From Lucifuga dentata (Eukaryota > Chordata > Actinopteri > Ophidiiformes > Bythitidae), in the NCBI GenBank assembly GCA_014773175.1, contig VXCM01000244.1, forward strand, positions 1 through 64,000: a DNA stretch of 64,000 nt. The letters are read 5' to 3'. Within the stretch, counting starts at the first letter, position 1; every line of letters begins with the position of its first letter. Below the pieces are notes generated by a model, which did not search any database, was not told the origin of the DNA, and saw only the letters and a list, made by a program, of their open reading frames with translations. A program made the position numbers and the translations under genes. Positions 37,019-48,145 of the stretch are shown piece after piece.

Positions 37019-37689
37019 AGGCAGACAAGGCATTGCCTTGGGGTCTCCTGGCACTGTAATAACCTGTGATGAAAGAAAGATTTAATGCCATTGTGCTTCA
37101 GGAAAATCTACAAGTTCAAAAACATCTATTATGCATAATAACGCTTCTGCCATGAAGAGCAGCATCACAGCATCCTAAACCACCTGTTTTTTTTGTGCAT
37201 CATGTGCGCATGCTGCCATAATGTGAGAAATTCTGGGGATTTTGTTCTAGTTGTGCCTTAGCACCCTTACTTTGGATTTCTTCCCTTCACTGGCCATTAA
37301 TCAGTATGACACATTAGTAACATTATGAAACAGAAGTATGTATTCTGAGCATTTCTAAGTCAAGTAGCTACATGCCACGTATGTTTGAACATCCTTTCAA
37401 CACAACTGCTAACTTCAATTGAAAGGGTGCCCACATGCCCACAATGGCGCATAATGAAACAAATCACTCCATCCTTATTTTGCCAATGATGTGATGACGT
37501 GCTCATGCCAAAAATAACCCTACTCAATTATGGTCCATCGTAAATACAGTGCTCATTAAAGACTAAATATTAAAGGGTGTCGTGAACCTAACAGCAGTAT
37601 TATGATTTTGGCTGAGAGCTCAGATGTGTTTCCTGAGGGACGCACAGAGCCTGATTGTGGTCGTGAATCAGAGGAGAAAAAGCGCAGTA
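37019..37689. other. Proximal part of grid2 intron 1
   Basis: Unique sequence next to the donor. It is open in frame with exon 1 down to 37556, but this is read-through and not protein-like beyond the donor. Confidence 0.5.
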
Positions 37690-37696
37690 ACTCACC
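37690..37696 (-). promoter_or_regulatory. grid2: Splice donor of grid2 exon 1
   Basis: On the minus strand the last exon base G at 37696 is followed by GTGAGT (37695-37690), a full match to the vertebrate U1 donor consensus. The site splits the codon after its first base, so the Gly of DSIIHIG is completed by exon 2, as in mammalian delta receptors from memory. Confidence 0.85.
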
Positions 37697-37783
37697 AATG
37701 TGGATGATTGAATCTGAGAGCGCCGACTTCCACTCCTGGCTCCAAAAAACGGCAACGACCAACAACGTCGATAGAACTTTCAT
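37696..37783 (-). CDS. grid2: First coding exon of delta glutamate receptor (GluD2)
   Basis: GluD2 is a postsynaptic ionotropic-type glutamate receptor subunit that binds cerebellin/neurexin complexes at cerebellar synapses. Seen: ATG at 37783-37781 with A at -3, then 29 codons plus one base. Residues 1-23 form a signal peptide: basic K2, hydrophobic LLVVAVF core, small residues A21 and S23 before a likely cleavage. The mature start reads DSIIHIG. The exon ends ATTG followed by GTGAGT, a phase-1 donor. Family knowledge: mammalian GRID2 starts with a W-rich signal peptide (…WWS..W.SA..DSIIHIG) and its first coding exon ends at the same Gly. GRID1 shares DSIIHIG but has a different signal peptide. 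Only 88 of about 3000 coding bases are here; exon 2 should lie beyond position 1. In-frame codons upstream of the ATG lack another ATG as far as 37903, and codons beyond the donor are intron read-through. The delta family is near certain; grid2 rather than grid1 is likely. Confidence 0.88.
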
Positions 37784-38282
37784 GTTGTCAAGAGCTATTC
37801 CTCCAAAAGCAAAGAAAACCACAGCTCTCTCCGGGAGAGAACGAACAGTTATTAAAATCCCGACAACCGTAGCTGCTTTTTTAGTCCATCGGTGAGTGGT
37901 CAAGGAAATTCCGTGTAAATTCTGCCTTGATATTGTCTTATCTTGACGTGACTGTGCGCTGCCTCTCGGTAGATGAAATGAGAGAGTTCCCGGGTTGCCA
38001 CAGACTGGTACCCTGTTGAAATTCCTCCCAACATTAAATCATATTAGAGGCGCTGAAACGCAGAGCAAACAAACCGCATCCAAACGCCGACGCGTCAAAG
38101 CAAACTAAGGAGCAGAAAGAGGTGGCCGATCATCTGAAGGAATAAATCGGTAACCGTTCAAAAACGTGAAGGGAAAAAGAAAAACGAAAGGTATGTTGTA
38201 TTGCAGGTCCCCTTATAATGACTCGTGATTTCCAGCCATTAAGATCTGGCGACGCAGTTTCCCCCTGCATCAACCGCCAAAC

Positions 38283-38303
38283 CAGCAGCAGCAGCAGCAG
38301 CAG
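38283..38303. repeat. (CAG)7 repeat, CTG on the grid2 strand
   Basis: Seven uninterrupted units, 500 bases upstream of the grid2 start codon within the CpG-enriched segment. If transcription starts upstream of it, the leader RNA would carry a CUG run. Confidence 0.95.
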
Positions 38304-38560
38304 CCTCAGCGGACCAAGCCAACGGCCAAAACTTCCATCTCCCAAGGGCGTTTTATTTATTCTTCACTTAACCCCGCTTTAAATATCACCAACGCAAAAA
38401 GCACACAGAGCAAGCCAGTGACTTTTGTTGGGGGGAAACAACTGCGAAATGATGAAAAGCCGTGTCACATGTCATGACCATGGAGGAGTACCATATTCCA
38501 AAATAGTCTTTAGTTTCCGGTAGAGAGAGACAAAACGGGGTGGAGAGGGCTGATACGCAC

Positions 38561-38563
<3 letters not shown>

Positions 38564-38612
<49 letters not shown>
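38564..38612. repeat. (GA)24 microsatellite in the promoter region
   Basis: A pure GA run of 49 bases, CT on the grid2 strand, followed by more GA-rich sequence at 38785-38845. Pyrimidine runs of this kind are common near vertebrate promoters. Confidence 0.97.
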
Positions 38613-38614
<2 letters not shown>

Positions 38615-38904
38615 CTTCTGTTCTGCGCCAGGAAAGAAAAATGTTGGCTATTGGGGGGAGAAAACACCGAGGATGCGCGCAACGACGGTTCGCGGTCCGC
38701 ACTCCGAATGCGGCTACTCGCGCCAACCCCGGCACGGACGGTGGCTGGTGAAGAGGGGATACCGGGATACTGTGTTCGTATTAGGGAGAGGGAGAGAGAG
38801 AGAGAGGAGACTCGAGAGAAAGAAAAGAGGGAGAGAGAGGAAAGAGGCAGCGTCTATATGAGAGAAGCAGCCGTTGCCGGGGCATGTACTGTCTGGAATG
38901 GAAT

Positions 38905-38907
<3 letters not shown>

Positions 38908-38941
<34 letters not shown>
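38908..38941. repeat. (GA)17 microsatellite
   Basis: A pure GA run upstream of the CpG-enriched segment. Confidence 0.96.
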
Positions 38942-38943
<2 letters not shown>

Positions 38944-39742
38944 TAGGTTTCAGGGAGGGCGGGGGGATTCTGATGGCAGACGCAGAGACGGACAGAGGGA
39001 TCTGCCACAGGCAATTCATGCACCACCAAACCTAAAGGCTATTTCTATTCTCCCAACAACTGGAAAGAGGTGTTTCTGTTATCACTCGTGATGTATAGGT
39101 TATCAAGGTCATCAGTTGAGCCGCGGGTGTTGAGCAACGTTGCACAATTTGAAGGAAAGAAATCTGCATTATCATCCCCAAGATCAGTGTTTTTAATTCG
39201 ATGGCACTTGTAATAGGCAGGGGAAGTAAAGCACTGTTAAATGTAATATGTCCTTAAAATAAAGGAATGTCATGTTTTACCCTCACTAAAATCCTGCCCC
39301 CAGAGTTCTTTCATGTATGAATCAACCCTGTGTTAAATCCTCTATTTTCTGTTATTTGCCTGTGCATCCCTTTGTCCTTACAACCCCACCCTCAATTCTA
39401 TCCATTTACCCATCCCCTGCCTCCCTGAAGGTCTGGAGTCGCCTTTGCTCTTCTTAATCTGGCCTAGACGTTGGATTAGGGATTAAGAATGTTAGGAGGA
39501 TCCGGCTAGCATTGGATTGACTGTTTTTATGCATTCAAGGAAGAGGAGATTCAATTGACAATAATACCGATGCTGTTAAAGATACTCACCTCTGCTTTTT
39601 TTCAAGATACTGATTTATTATTACATTTTTATATAACCACTAACATGGAAAGGATATCTTTTGTTCAAGTGACTCTTGGTTGGAAATGAAGAGATAAGAC
39701 AAAAAGTTACACAGCAATAACTTTGGTAGATGGAAACGAGAT
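38942..39742. other. No recognisable feature (intergenic)
   Basis: Composition returns to AT-rich after about 39130. No repeat family or coding signal. Confidence 0.55.
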
Positions 39743-40260
39743 ATGCGTTTGCAACACCAAAATAAAAAATAAAAAAATCCTAGAAAAAGCAGAACATTCT
39801 GTTCTCCCTGTGCACCTGGGAAGAGTTTCCTTTGAGGATTTATGTACAGAATTCCTCTTTGAGTACAGTAATAAAAAACAGCCAAATAGCAAGCTGCACC
39901 ATACATGTTTTTTACCTTCTTTATGGGAAACAAACATTTATGGTCACAAATACTGAATGAATCCACAAAAATTGAATTAGTTAAGTCATGAGACAACTGT
40001 AAGCAAATTTTTTAAAAAAAGTAGGAAGCTTTCAAGGATTCAACAGCAAATGTTCACACACCTAATGTTATTAAAAAGGAATAACAGTGTAGCAATGCTG
40101 CTGGAAACAAGCCGTTTTATCATCAAAACACTAAATCAAATTTACAATGATGGCAATACTAAGTGAGGGTTGCTCAGACTACCTATNTCATCAAAACACT
40201 AAATCAAATTTACAATGATGGCAATACTAAGTGAGGGTTGCTCAGACTACCTATCTGACT
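39743..40260 (+). repeat. 450-bp dispersed repeat, copy A
   Basis: From ATGCGTTTGCAACACC to CTGACT this matches 42733-43187 in the same orientation with few differences (mostly A-run lengths and single substitutions). With its internal 67-bp assembly duplication removed the length is about 450. It has no recognised terminal inverted repeats, tail or protein. Flanks differ abruptly on both sides, so this is either two insertions of one element or a local segmental duplication. Confidence 0.85.
40120..40254. other. Single-N join between two identical 67-bp copies
   Basis: 40120-40186 and 40188-40254 are identical around N at 40187. The related copy at 42733-43187 has this sequence only once, which supports an assembly artefact. 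Confidence 0.92.
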
Positions 40261-40940
40261 TCCATTTCAAAATGTGCTGTTTATATCAGCAACTAATGGT
40301 AGTTTTGAGATTAAATAAATGCATTTCTATAACTTTAAAAAAAATTGTCATGGTATTTAAGGGGAAAGCAGAGGAAGAATTTTGTCTTATAGGGTTTGCT
40401 ATTTTTTTTCCTTTTTTTCAAACTGTGAAAGTGAAATTCTTGAAATATGGCAATATAGCAAAAATATATCTCATCCTAGGATTAGCCAGGGATGTTGTAT
40501 TGATTTACCTTGGTTTAGCATCAATAATATATAACAGGATTTTTTTCTTTTAAGTTTTTAGTAAGGTAACCTTGGACTTAATGGTTAAATGTCTGACATG
40601 TTAGAAAATATCTGGGCTGCTGCTGAACGAAGACACTAAGAAATTCTTTGCCTGCAGCACTTAGCAAGACTGTATCCTTGCACAGTGAAGTTCACACATT
40701 TTTGGAAATCTGTTATTTGAAAAAGGTTAAAGTCCCACTGCAGTGGTTATAATTTCTATTTACAACGTAACTCTGCTATCTAAGAAGTCACTGTCGGATT
40801 TTTCTCCCTTACAAAAAGTATTTAACTTCATAGTTTTTTTGTTTTTCTTTTAATCTAAACTAAATCCCATTGGAAATTTCATATAGTTTTACTAAGTATT
40901 ACAATAACTGTCTGTATTTAAATATTATAATGTCTAACAC
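40261..40940. other. No recognisable feature (intergenic)
   Basis: AT-rich unique sequence. Confidence 0.55.
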
Positions 40941-41026
40941 ATCCGATTGGCTGATGAAATGCACATAATACACACACACACACACACATATATATGGATT
41001 ATGTACATTTCATTAGCCAATCGGAT
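40941..41026. repeat. Hairpin with 29-bp arms around an AC/AT repeat
   Basis: ATCCGATTGGCTGATGAAAT starts the left arm (40941-40969); the right arm (40998-41026) is its reverse complement with two mismatches. The loop is an AC run followed by TATATA. Each arm holds a CCAAT motif. It may be a tiny snap-back element; no target duplication is evident. Confidence 0.85.
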
Positions 41027-42732
41027 TGGAGATACATATATGGTTGCCTATTTGCTTTTGTTATACAATATAATTTAATATACAAAGATGCATCCACAAA
41101 GATCGAATAAGTGGAATCATGAGTTTTGAAAGTCTCTCAAAGTCTGTCATAGTAACAAGTAGCAAACTTCTGCAATGTTCCAGTCATTTCAAGCAGCAAA
41201 CAAGGTCATTGCTTGCAACAGGACTTTGCACACAAATCACCAACACCTTTCTTGTGTGTTTTCAGACAAAATCATTACAATTTTTAGACTGCACAGGAAA
41301 AGACCAGAAAGAGCTCAGAAAGATACACAACAGACAGCACAGCATCATCAAAACTCACTAACCAGCTCATAATGAGCCAAATCTGACACTTTTCAGGGGA
41401 AAAGCAGCGAGCAGCCACAATTCCCCAAATATCATCTGTAGCCTTTATAACTACAAATTATAAATAGCTGTAAAAAGAAGTTTGGCAGTCATAAACAAGA
41501 AGAGCATATTGTCACATATGCGGCACATCAGATAGTTAATTAAAGAATAAGCAGCTTGATAAATTAAACAATTCAAGCATTCAGACAAAGTTATATTACT
41601 ACCAGAGCAAAATGATTTGAACACAGATTTCTTGTTGATCACTGAGAGCTGATTCATATTGCCCATTTTTTGGGCTCTATTCCATCAGTAATTCTTTCTT
41701 CATTCTTTCTTCTTTCTTCATTATAAGCAAAGTCTAGTCTGATAATCACATGGTTTGACAGTAAATCTGCGTTACATTTTTCAAGGTGTTTCTGTTGATG
41801 TGGAAAGTCTTTCCAGCTGCAGCGTTGGTCTCAGTTTCTTATCAAATCTAAACTTTTCATTGTGGGTGAAAAACAAGGAGCTATGACTTCATAATTCATA
41901 TACTACATGTGTGTGTAGCAGTGGTAAATAGGCGTTTAATTGGGTGTTGCTGCATCACAGTCTGCTATCTTCAAACGGTCATTTTCATATTTTTTTTTTG
42001 GTGTGTGATATAAAAAGGTATTACTTAAGACACGAGCATTGGTCTCGTGCGTGAGCTCACACCCTTGATCACTATCCTCTTTGCTTCCCTGCTTTGACTG
42101 TAATTTTATTTTTCACAAAAAACATCATTTGAAAAATGTATTGTATTTCAAAGAAAACACAGTGGTGCTAAATCTTCAAGCAGAGATCGGTTGTTAAGCT
42201 GTTAATGCCTTACAGGGATATTTTACTTTTGAGAAGCTTTTTCATGAGTGTATACTCACTTCCACGGGGACCCACTGCCATCAGCAGCACGGAGACCCAC
42301 TCAGCCCTACGACCACTCAGTTCTCATCATCCATAACTGTAAACAAAATTAAAAGAGGTTCAAAATTCGTAAATGTAGGATGATCTCTCACACACACACA
42401 CATACATACATGCACCCAAGTGTCTCATGAAAAGTTAACTAGACCTCATGTGTCAATGTCACATCTTTGTTCATTAAAGTGGTTAATTAGATGAGATGCG
42501 CAATAAAGTAAATGGGAGAAAATGAGGAGAAAGAAGGGAAAGAAGCAGAAAGAAATGAAGTAAAAGAAAGCTATAGAGACAAATTGAGACAATAAACATC
42601 TTTCCATTTTTAAAGTTGTAACTAAAAAATGTGTAGTGAATTGTACTTCTCAAATGATTCAAACAAAATGTTTCAGCACTGATGTACAGTAACATAAGAT
42701 ATACCACCTGAAAAATGCACAATTGCCTGATC
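41027..42732. other. No recognisable feature (intergenic)
   Basis: AT-rich. The stretch at 41090-41123 resembles a short part of the 450-bp repeat (ATCCACAAA…GAAT.AGT…TCATGAG) but the likeness ends there. Confidence 0.5.
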
Positions 42733-43187
42733 ATGCGTTTGCAACACCAAACTAAAAAAAAAAAAATCCTAGAAAAAGCAGAACATTCTGTTCTCCCTGT
42801 GCACCTGGGAAGAGTTTCCTTTGAGGATTTATGTACAGAATTCCTCTTTGAGTACAGTGATAAAAAACAGCCAAATAGCAAGCTGCACCCTTCCTGTTTT
42901 TTACCTTCTTTATGGGAAACAAACATTTATGGTCACAAATACTGAATGAATCCACAAAAACTGAATTAGTTGTTAAGTCATGAGACAACTGTAAGCAAAT
43001 AAAAAAAAAAAAAAAGCAGGAAGCTTTCGAGGATTCAACAGCAATTGTTCACACACCTAATGTTATTAAAAAGGAATAACAGTGTAGCAATGCTGCTGGA
43101 AACAAGCCGTTTTATCATCAAAACACTAAATCAAATTTACAATGATGGCAATACTAAGTGAGGGTTGCTCAGACTACCTAGCTGACT
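42733..43187 (+). repeat. 450-bp dispersed repeat, copy B
   Basis: Direct copy of 39743-40260, about 3 kb downstream, without the N-joined duplication. It serves as the reference for the true length of copy A. The minus-strand translation is long in both copies but is not conserved as protein (frameshifts in A-runs). Confidence 0.85.
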
Positions 43188-46100
43188 AAGTTAACCATCT
43201 GGCTTGATCTAGTCCACAACATCAGACACCTTCCAATCTTCCCCATCCATGAAACCACAATCTTCCCTATCCTCTGCCTCTTGCTGACCTTGAACAAATT
43301 CTTCACTCACTCGTGGACACTTTGGAGTCTTTCAATGGACTCTCTTCACTGAACCAACTTACGGATGTTTTGAGATTTTCTTGTGGATTTACAACATCAT
43401 TGTGGACTTTAATCCATTGATCCATTTGATCCATTTGCTGGATCATGGCTTCATTGTTGTATTAAGTATTTTCCTCAATTTACAGCTTTGTTTTCTTTCT
43501 TTATAGCTGTCTTTGTAATTGAACGTAAGGCTTTTATTGCACAGCTCCATGTTGAAGCAGAGGGGATCTCTCTTTCAATTGCCTAAGTTTTTGCTCGTCT
43601 TCCTCAGCCTTCTGAGACACTGTATGCGTTTATTGGGTTATGGAAATAAAGTTGGACTAGTATTGCTGACAAAATAGTATTAATTGATCAAATTAATCAA
43701 CAAATTGAGTTTCAAAAAGATGATTGTGATGCAACATGAAACTGCTACAGCTGTTATTGCAACGCCACATCAGATGTGATTTTAATTCCAGTATTTTAAG
43801 AATTTTATGTTATACTCTCACTTCCTACCTGTCTTTAGGCTACTCTCATTTATACCATTTACATGAATGACATTGAAAAGCTCAGTCACACTAAAATAAA
43901 CATTTTGAATGGCTGTTAGATAATTCTTTGTCCTAAAATGAGTGCTGCCCTTTATTTTTGTTCGCAGGTTGAGGCATTACCTTGGAAGGATGAAGCATGA
44001 GTGAGATTTTATCTTGGTGCTGTGGACACTAGAAATGCCTTTCGGTGGGCTTACAAACCCAAGGTACACATACACACTCATAAGGACAAACATGCACATG
44101 CGCCTTTCACAGAGAAAGACAAAGAGTAATTCAGACTCGTTAGTATGCATGCTTGCTGCTGTCACTCGCTCTCAAGGACGTTGTCTGTCTTTGGGGGAGA
44201 AAGTAGATGGAGGTCTGCCTCTGTATATTCATGTGGTCATGGATGTGTGTGTGTGTCTCTGTGTGTGCGTCTTAGTGATACTTTTCACATTGTAAAGCAG
44301 CTATATCTGCCTTTTAGTATTGCTGCAGAAGCCATTAAGTGGCAGGGCAGTAAAAGCCAACATTACCAAGTTGGAACCAAAACCTCCTGTCATGAGTATG
44401 CGCTTCTGTATTTTGTATTCTGTGTGCGCACATGCACATTAGCTTGTACATGGTTTCAAAAGACCAGACAGCATTTATTAAGCCCGAGTACCATCAGACA
44501 CTTTTAAATGGCCACTAACAACCCACACAGGTTATTTATCTGACACAGAAAATGAACAGAACAAAGATCAGCACAAGCTAACATCTGTGTATTCATACAC
44601 AAACAAAACTAAAGCCACAACTTTTGAATTCATTAACAAAGACCAAGGTTTGTTAAACCCTTTGTTTGAAAGCAAAAAGCACATATCGCTCTTTGTTTGG
44701 GTCAACAAATGTTGGTTACTGGTCCTCTTCCTTTTGTGGAGAGATGCAACTAGTATTTATACTGAGTAGTTGTTTACTTGGAAACCCATTATGAAGTTGT
44801 CCTTGGAACAAAAATACTATTAGGTGTATCTTAAGAGTGAAAAATTATGTGTCACTTGCATAGTTCAGAAATAGACCGCACACATGAAAGAACAACATCA
44901 ACACCACCAAACGTAGACTATTTATCACTACCCTTGCAGGGAACACAATCAATTACCACGGCTCTGCTAATAATTGGATGCACCTTTTTATTTATATATA
45001 TTTTTGTTTGTCTAGTAATATTTTAGTGCTTCATCTGTCCACCTACCTCTGGCTTTTGCCTGCTAATGGCATCCCCATGTGTCAGAGAGAACGTGTTGTG
45101 GGGCATCACAGAGCCCAATCTAATACCATGTACCNCCCCCCCAAGCAACGTAACACTGTCTTCCAAAGAGAACTTAATTCCAAGCCACCATAAATCTAAC
45201 CCTGGCACGAAGACTCGCACAAGCACACACATGCACGCACATCTGCACGTGCACATACACACACACACACACACAATCTTGATCTTAGCTTAAGTGAGCA
45301 ATTGATACTCAGAGTTTTTCTTATCAGGGATGAACAGACTAGAGAAGAGAACAGAACAAAGGGAGAGAAGCAGGGAGAAGAAAGGAGAACAAACTGTGAA
45401 GAAAAGAAGAAAGATGAATGAAAAGAATTATTCGTTCTTACCCTTCCTTAAAATGAGGGTTTTGGACATTTCACAAGGGGCAAGACGTGTATGCTGTGCA
45501 GAGACAAAAACTGTGTCCAAGGCTTTGACCTACATGTTTCTGATGTGTATGTAAGTGCGTTTGTGTTGGACTTGCATAGTGGAGCTGCCTAGAATCTTGA
45601 TCTCCAGCATTTCCCTTGTCTTTAATTAGTAATGTTTTCATCTCTCTATCAAATGTCTGGGCTTAAATAAAGCCCTCTGAAGTGAGCCATAAAAGTGAAA
45701 TCCTTTTGTATACCCTTTACTCCTCTCAATCCAACAGAGAATCATAAAGTGTAGGGCAGGGGACTGAGGAAAAGAAAAGGAAAGTGGGGAAGAAAACTAG
45801 CGGGAAGGGATTGAGAAAATGTGAGAAAGACTGAGAGAAAGGGAGATCCCAGCCTGGGGCCAAAGTATTGAACTACCTCAGATTGCTGAGTGGAGGTTCT
45901 CATGGGTAATTATACAAGAGCACACTTTTTTTTTTATTGTTTTCCTCCTCCCCATCCCCCTGTATATCTAATAGCTGGGATTGTCAAGCACATTAGAAAT
46001 AAGTGTAATTATAGAAATTTTACTCTGCCTTATAAAATTTGTGGTACAAGTATGTGATATCTTGTCCAATAAAAATACTCAGATACCTACTCTTAACCAG

Positions 46101-48145
46101 GTACGATTGATCCAACATTTTTTTCCTTGTTCTTTTTATTTGCTTGTTTTGAAGCCAAGAAAAGTGTTATTACTTCGCAGACATGCTGCAATGAAATAGC
46201 CAAAAGAGAAATAGCCAAAATTCAATTATCACAGGGGTTGAGGTTAGCGTTTAAGTGGGGTCAAGGGTCTGAGGATAACTTTTACTACAACGGTGTTTGG
46301 TTGGAAATGAGTTCAGGTGTTGCAGCTGTGTCATTCTGAGGAGCTGTTCTCATACCATGGTGCTGAAACTCTTTGAAACATACAGCTCCATTCCTGCAAC
46401 AGAAAGCCTTAGAACTGTCCAGGAGGATGGTGCTGAAACAGAATTCAAGCACATCAAGACACATTTCCATAAAGGTTCAAAATATAGTGGTATATTACAG
46501 CACAGTATTGTTCAGAGAGACTTGCTGCAGCTTGAGAAACTCAACACTTCCTGCAAAAAGTGATAATTAAAGCATTTCAAGGAAGAGAAAGGATTATGCC
46601 CCTGAACCTCTGGAGGGGTTTTAGCATGAAGCAGATAAAGGAAGTGCTGACTTTGCATTACAGCAAACAACAGCAACAACAAATGGAAGTGGATCAGAAA
46701 ACATGAAAGCCTATTACTAAAGCATGATATATTGAAAACAATATATCACTCAAAGAAGAAAAATCAGAAAGAAAAGCCTCCCTCTCTAAGCCTGTCTCAA
46801 ATAAAGGCTCTCCTCAGTGGAAATAAATAAAGGCCCTGGCCAATATTTGAGAATTTCTCCTATTTCATCTATTTTGATGGTAAATGAGGTGTCTTATGGA
46901 GGTCAAACCACAGCTTGTTTACCACCTTCTTCTACCCACACATAAGATGGTTGTGAGCTGACTTACTTGTTGCATCTGGAGTCTCACAGGGGTCTGTTGT
47001 TTTTTTGTGGTCACAAAACTGGGTGAGATGCCATGCATTAACAAGTAGCTGCTCAAAATCTATTTCTAAGGACACACAGCACTAATATAATCTTTCAAAA
47101 GCCAATTTTCGTCAATAAAAAATATGATATTCTGTGTTAGCTCATATCAAGTTACGCAAGCCCAACAGCAGTCAGTAGGATTGGCATTCTAAAGAAATTG
47201 CCTTAAAAACCTTAAAGAATCCTGACTAGTGCATGTCAGGTTAAAATCCACCATATTTTATGGCAACAGGTAGGTAGATCCTTATCTATTTCAGAACCTT
47301 TTAAATCTGTCAGGTTCGCAAAATAATTCTAGTTCCAAGCCTTAATGCATGAAAAAGGGTTAAACTGGGACAGCTCTCAGCTTTGGAATATAGGACAGGC
47401 ATATGCAGTTATAGATCGTCTGTCTCTCTGCAGGCCATCAACTCTGCCACAAGCCTATTATTAATCCCCAGCAGTTAACTGCATGGGACATATCCAATAT
47501 AGTGTTAAAACTGAAAATGGGGAAGTGTTCACTCTGCAGTAGTGGAACTCTCTTGCTGTCGTTTTATCAGACTCTGACAGACCACAGCATTGGAACAATC
47601 CACTGTGGATGCTGCTGAAGTCGGGAGTGCTACATTTCATCCATTTAAAGTGACTTACAGAACCATAAGAGCATATATTTTAGAAGTGGTGCCCAGTGGG
47701 AGTGAAAACATGTTCGTGACTTGGCGTACCTGAGGGGTTACTACCACATGAAGGTCGTCAAAACCTCAAACATGGCACTGCTGGTAATTGTGCATTCTGC
47801 CTATCAAGCCAAATGTCCATCAAAACTGTCAAAAATCAGTTGAGTGCATACACACTATGTCAGAGGAAAGTTTGACAACTAAAATCCTTGAGTGTATTTA
47901 GTTGACCAATCAGCTTGAATTATACCGTGTCGTGGAGAATTTGGCAAGAGGATGCTTTAGCAGAAAATATCCCAGTAGCCATCCAGCATGCGTGAACTGA
48001 GATCTACATTCAGAAAAATAGCATTGGAGGCTGTATGCTCTCAGCAGAGCTAAAACGTAGTAAAAGAAGCCATTAACATGTGATATTTGGTGGATGCTTA
48101 CATGCCAAGCAGCTTGCAGTTCAGTGGCTGCATACATTTTCAGCA
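43188..48145. other. No recognisable feature (intergenic)
   Basis: The first 500 bases are less AT-rich, with AATAAA at 43646, and could be a retroposed 3' end, but no tail or coding part is seen. Other content: N in a C run at 45135, (AC)10 at 45256-45275, purine-rich 45330-45420. An 88-codon frame at 46297-46563 is unrecognised. Confidence 0.45.

Larger units (their letters stand above)
1..37695 (-). other. grid2: Partial first intron of grid2
   Basis: Everything from the donor at 37695 down to the window edge is intron 1 of the gene if the exon call is right. I found no second exon of the receptor: no minus-strand frame carries the ligand-binding or pore-region sequences of the family. 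An intron longer than 37 kb fits the very large introns known for GRID2 in vertebrates. Transposons and simple repeats inside it are listed separately. Confidence 0.7.
37784..38760 (-). promoter_or_regulatory. grid2: CpG-enriched 5' leader and promoter region of grid2
   Basis: Upstream of the start codon the base composition changes sharply. CG dinucleotides become frequent (around 37840-38110, 38240-38340 and densest at 38670-38760), unlike the AT-rich flanks. On the gene's sense strand a TATAAG lies at 38217-38212, which would place a start site near 38185 and give a leader of about 400 nt. A CTG run (38303-38283) and a long CT run (38612-38564) follow upstream. Which base starts transcription, and whether an extra 5' non-coding exon exists, cannot be read from sequence alone. 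The call rests on composition and on position directly before the coding exon. Confidence 0.55.

Noticed and set aside
37556..37903. 115-codon minus-strand frame taken as one protein
   Set aside because: Its first codon at 37903 is TTG, not ATG, and the part after IHIG lies beyond a perfect splice donor. Only 37783-37696 is coding.
38540..39091. 183-codon frame rich in ERER
   Set aside because: Produced by GA microsatellites, which contain no stop codons.
41090..41123. Third copy of the 450-bp repeat
   Set aside because: Similarity covers only about 34 bases and does not extend.
42483..42926. 147-codon minus-strand frame, part also present in the copy at 39707-39937
   Set aside because: Shared only because it lies in the 450-bp repeat; the two copies differ by frameshifts in A-runs, so no protein is conserved.
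43188..43680. Processed pseudogene or retroposed 3' UTR
   Set aside because: AATAAA is present, but no poly-A tail, coding segment or flank duplication was found.
46297..46563. 88-codon plus-strand frame
   Set aside because: Looks mildly protein-like but matches no family I know and has no splice context.
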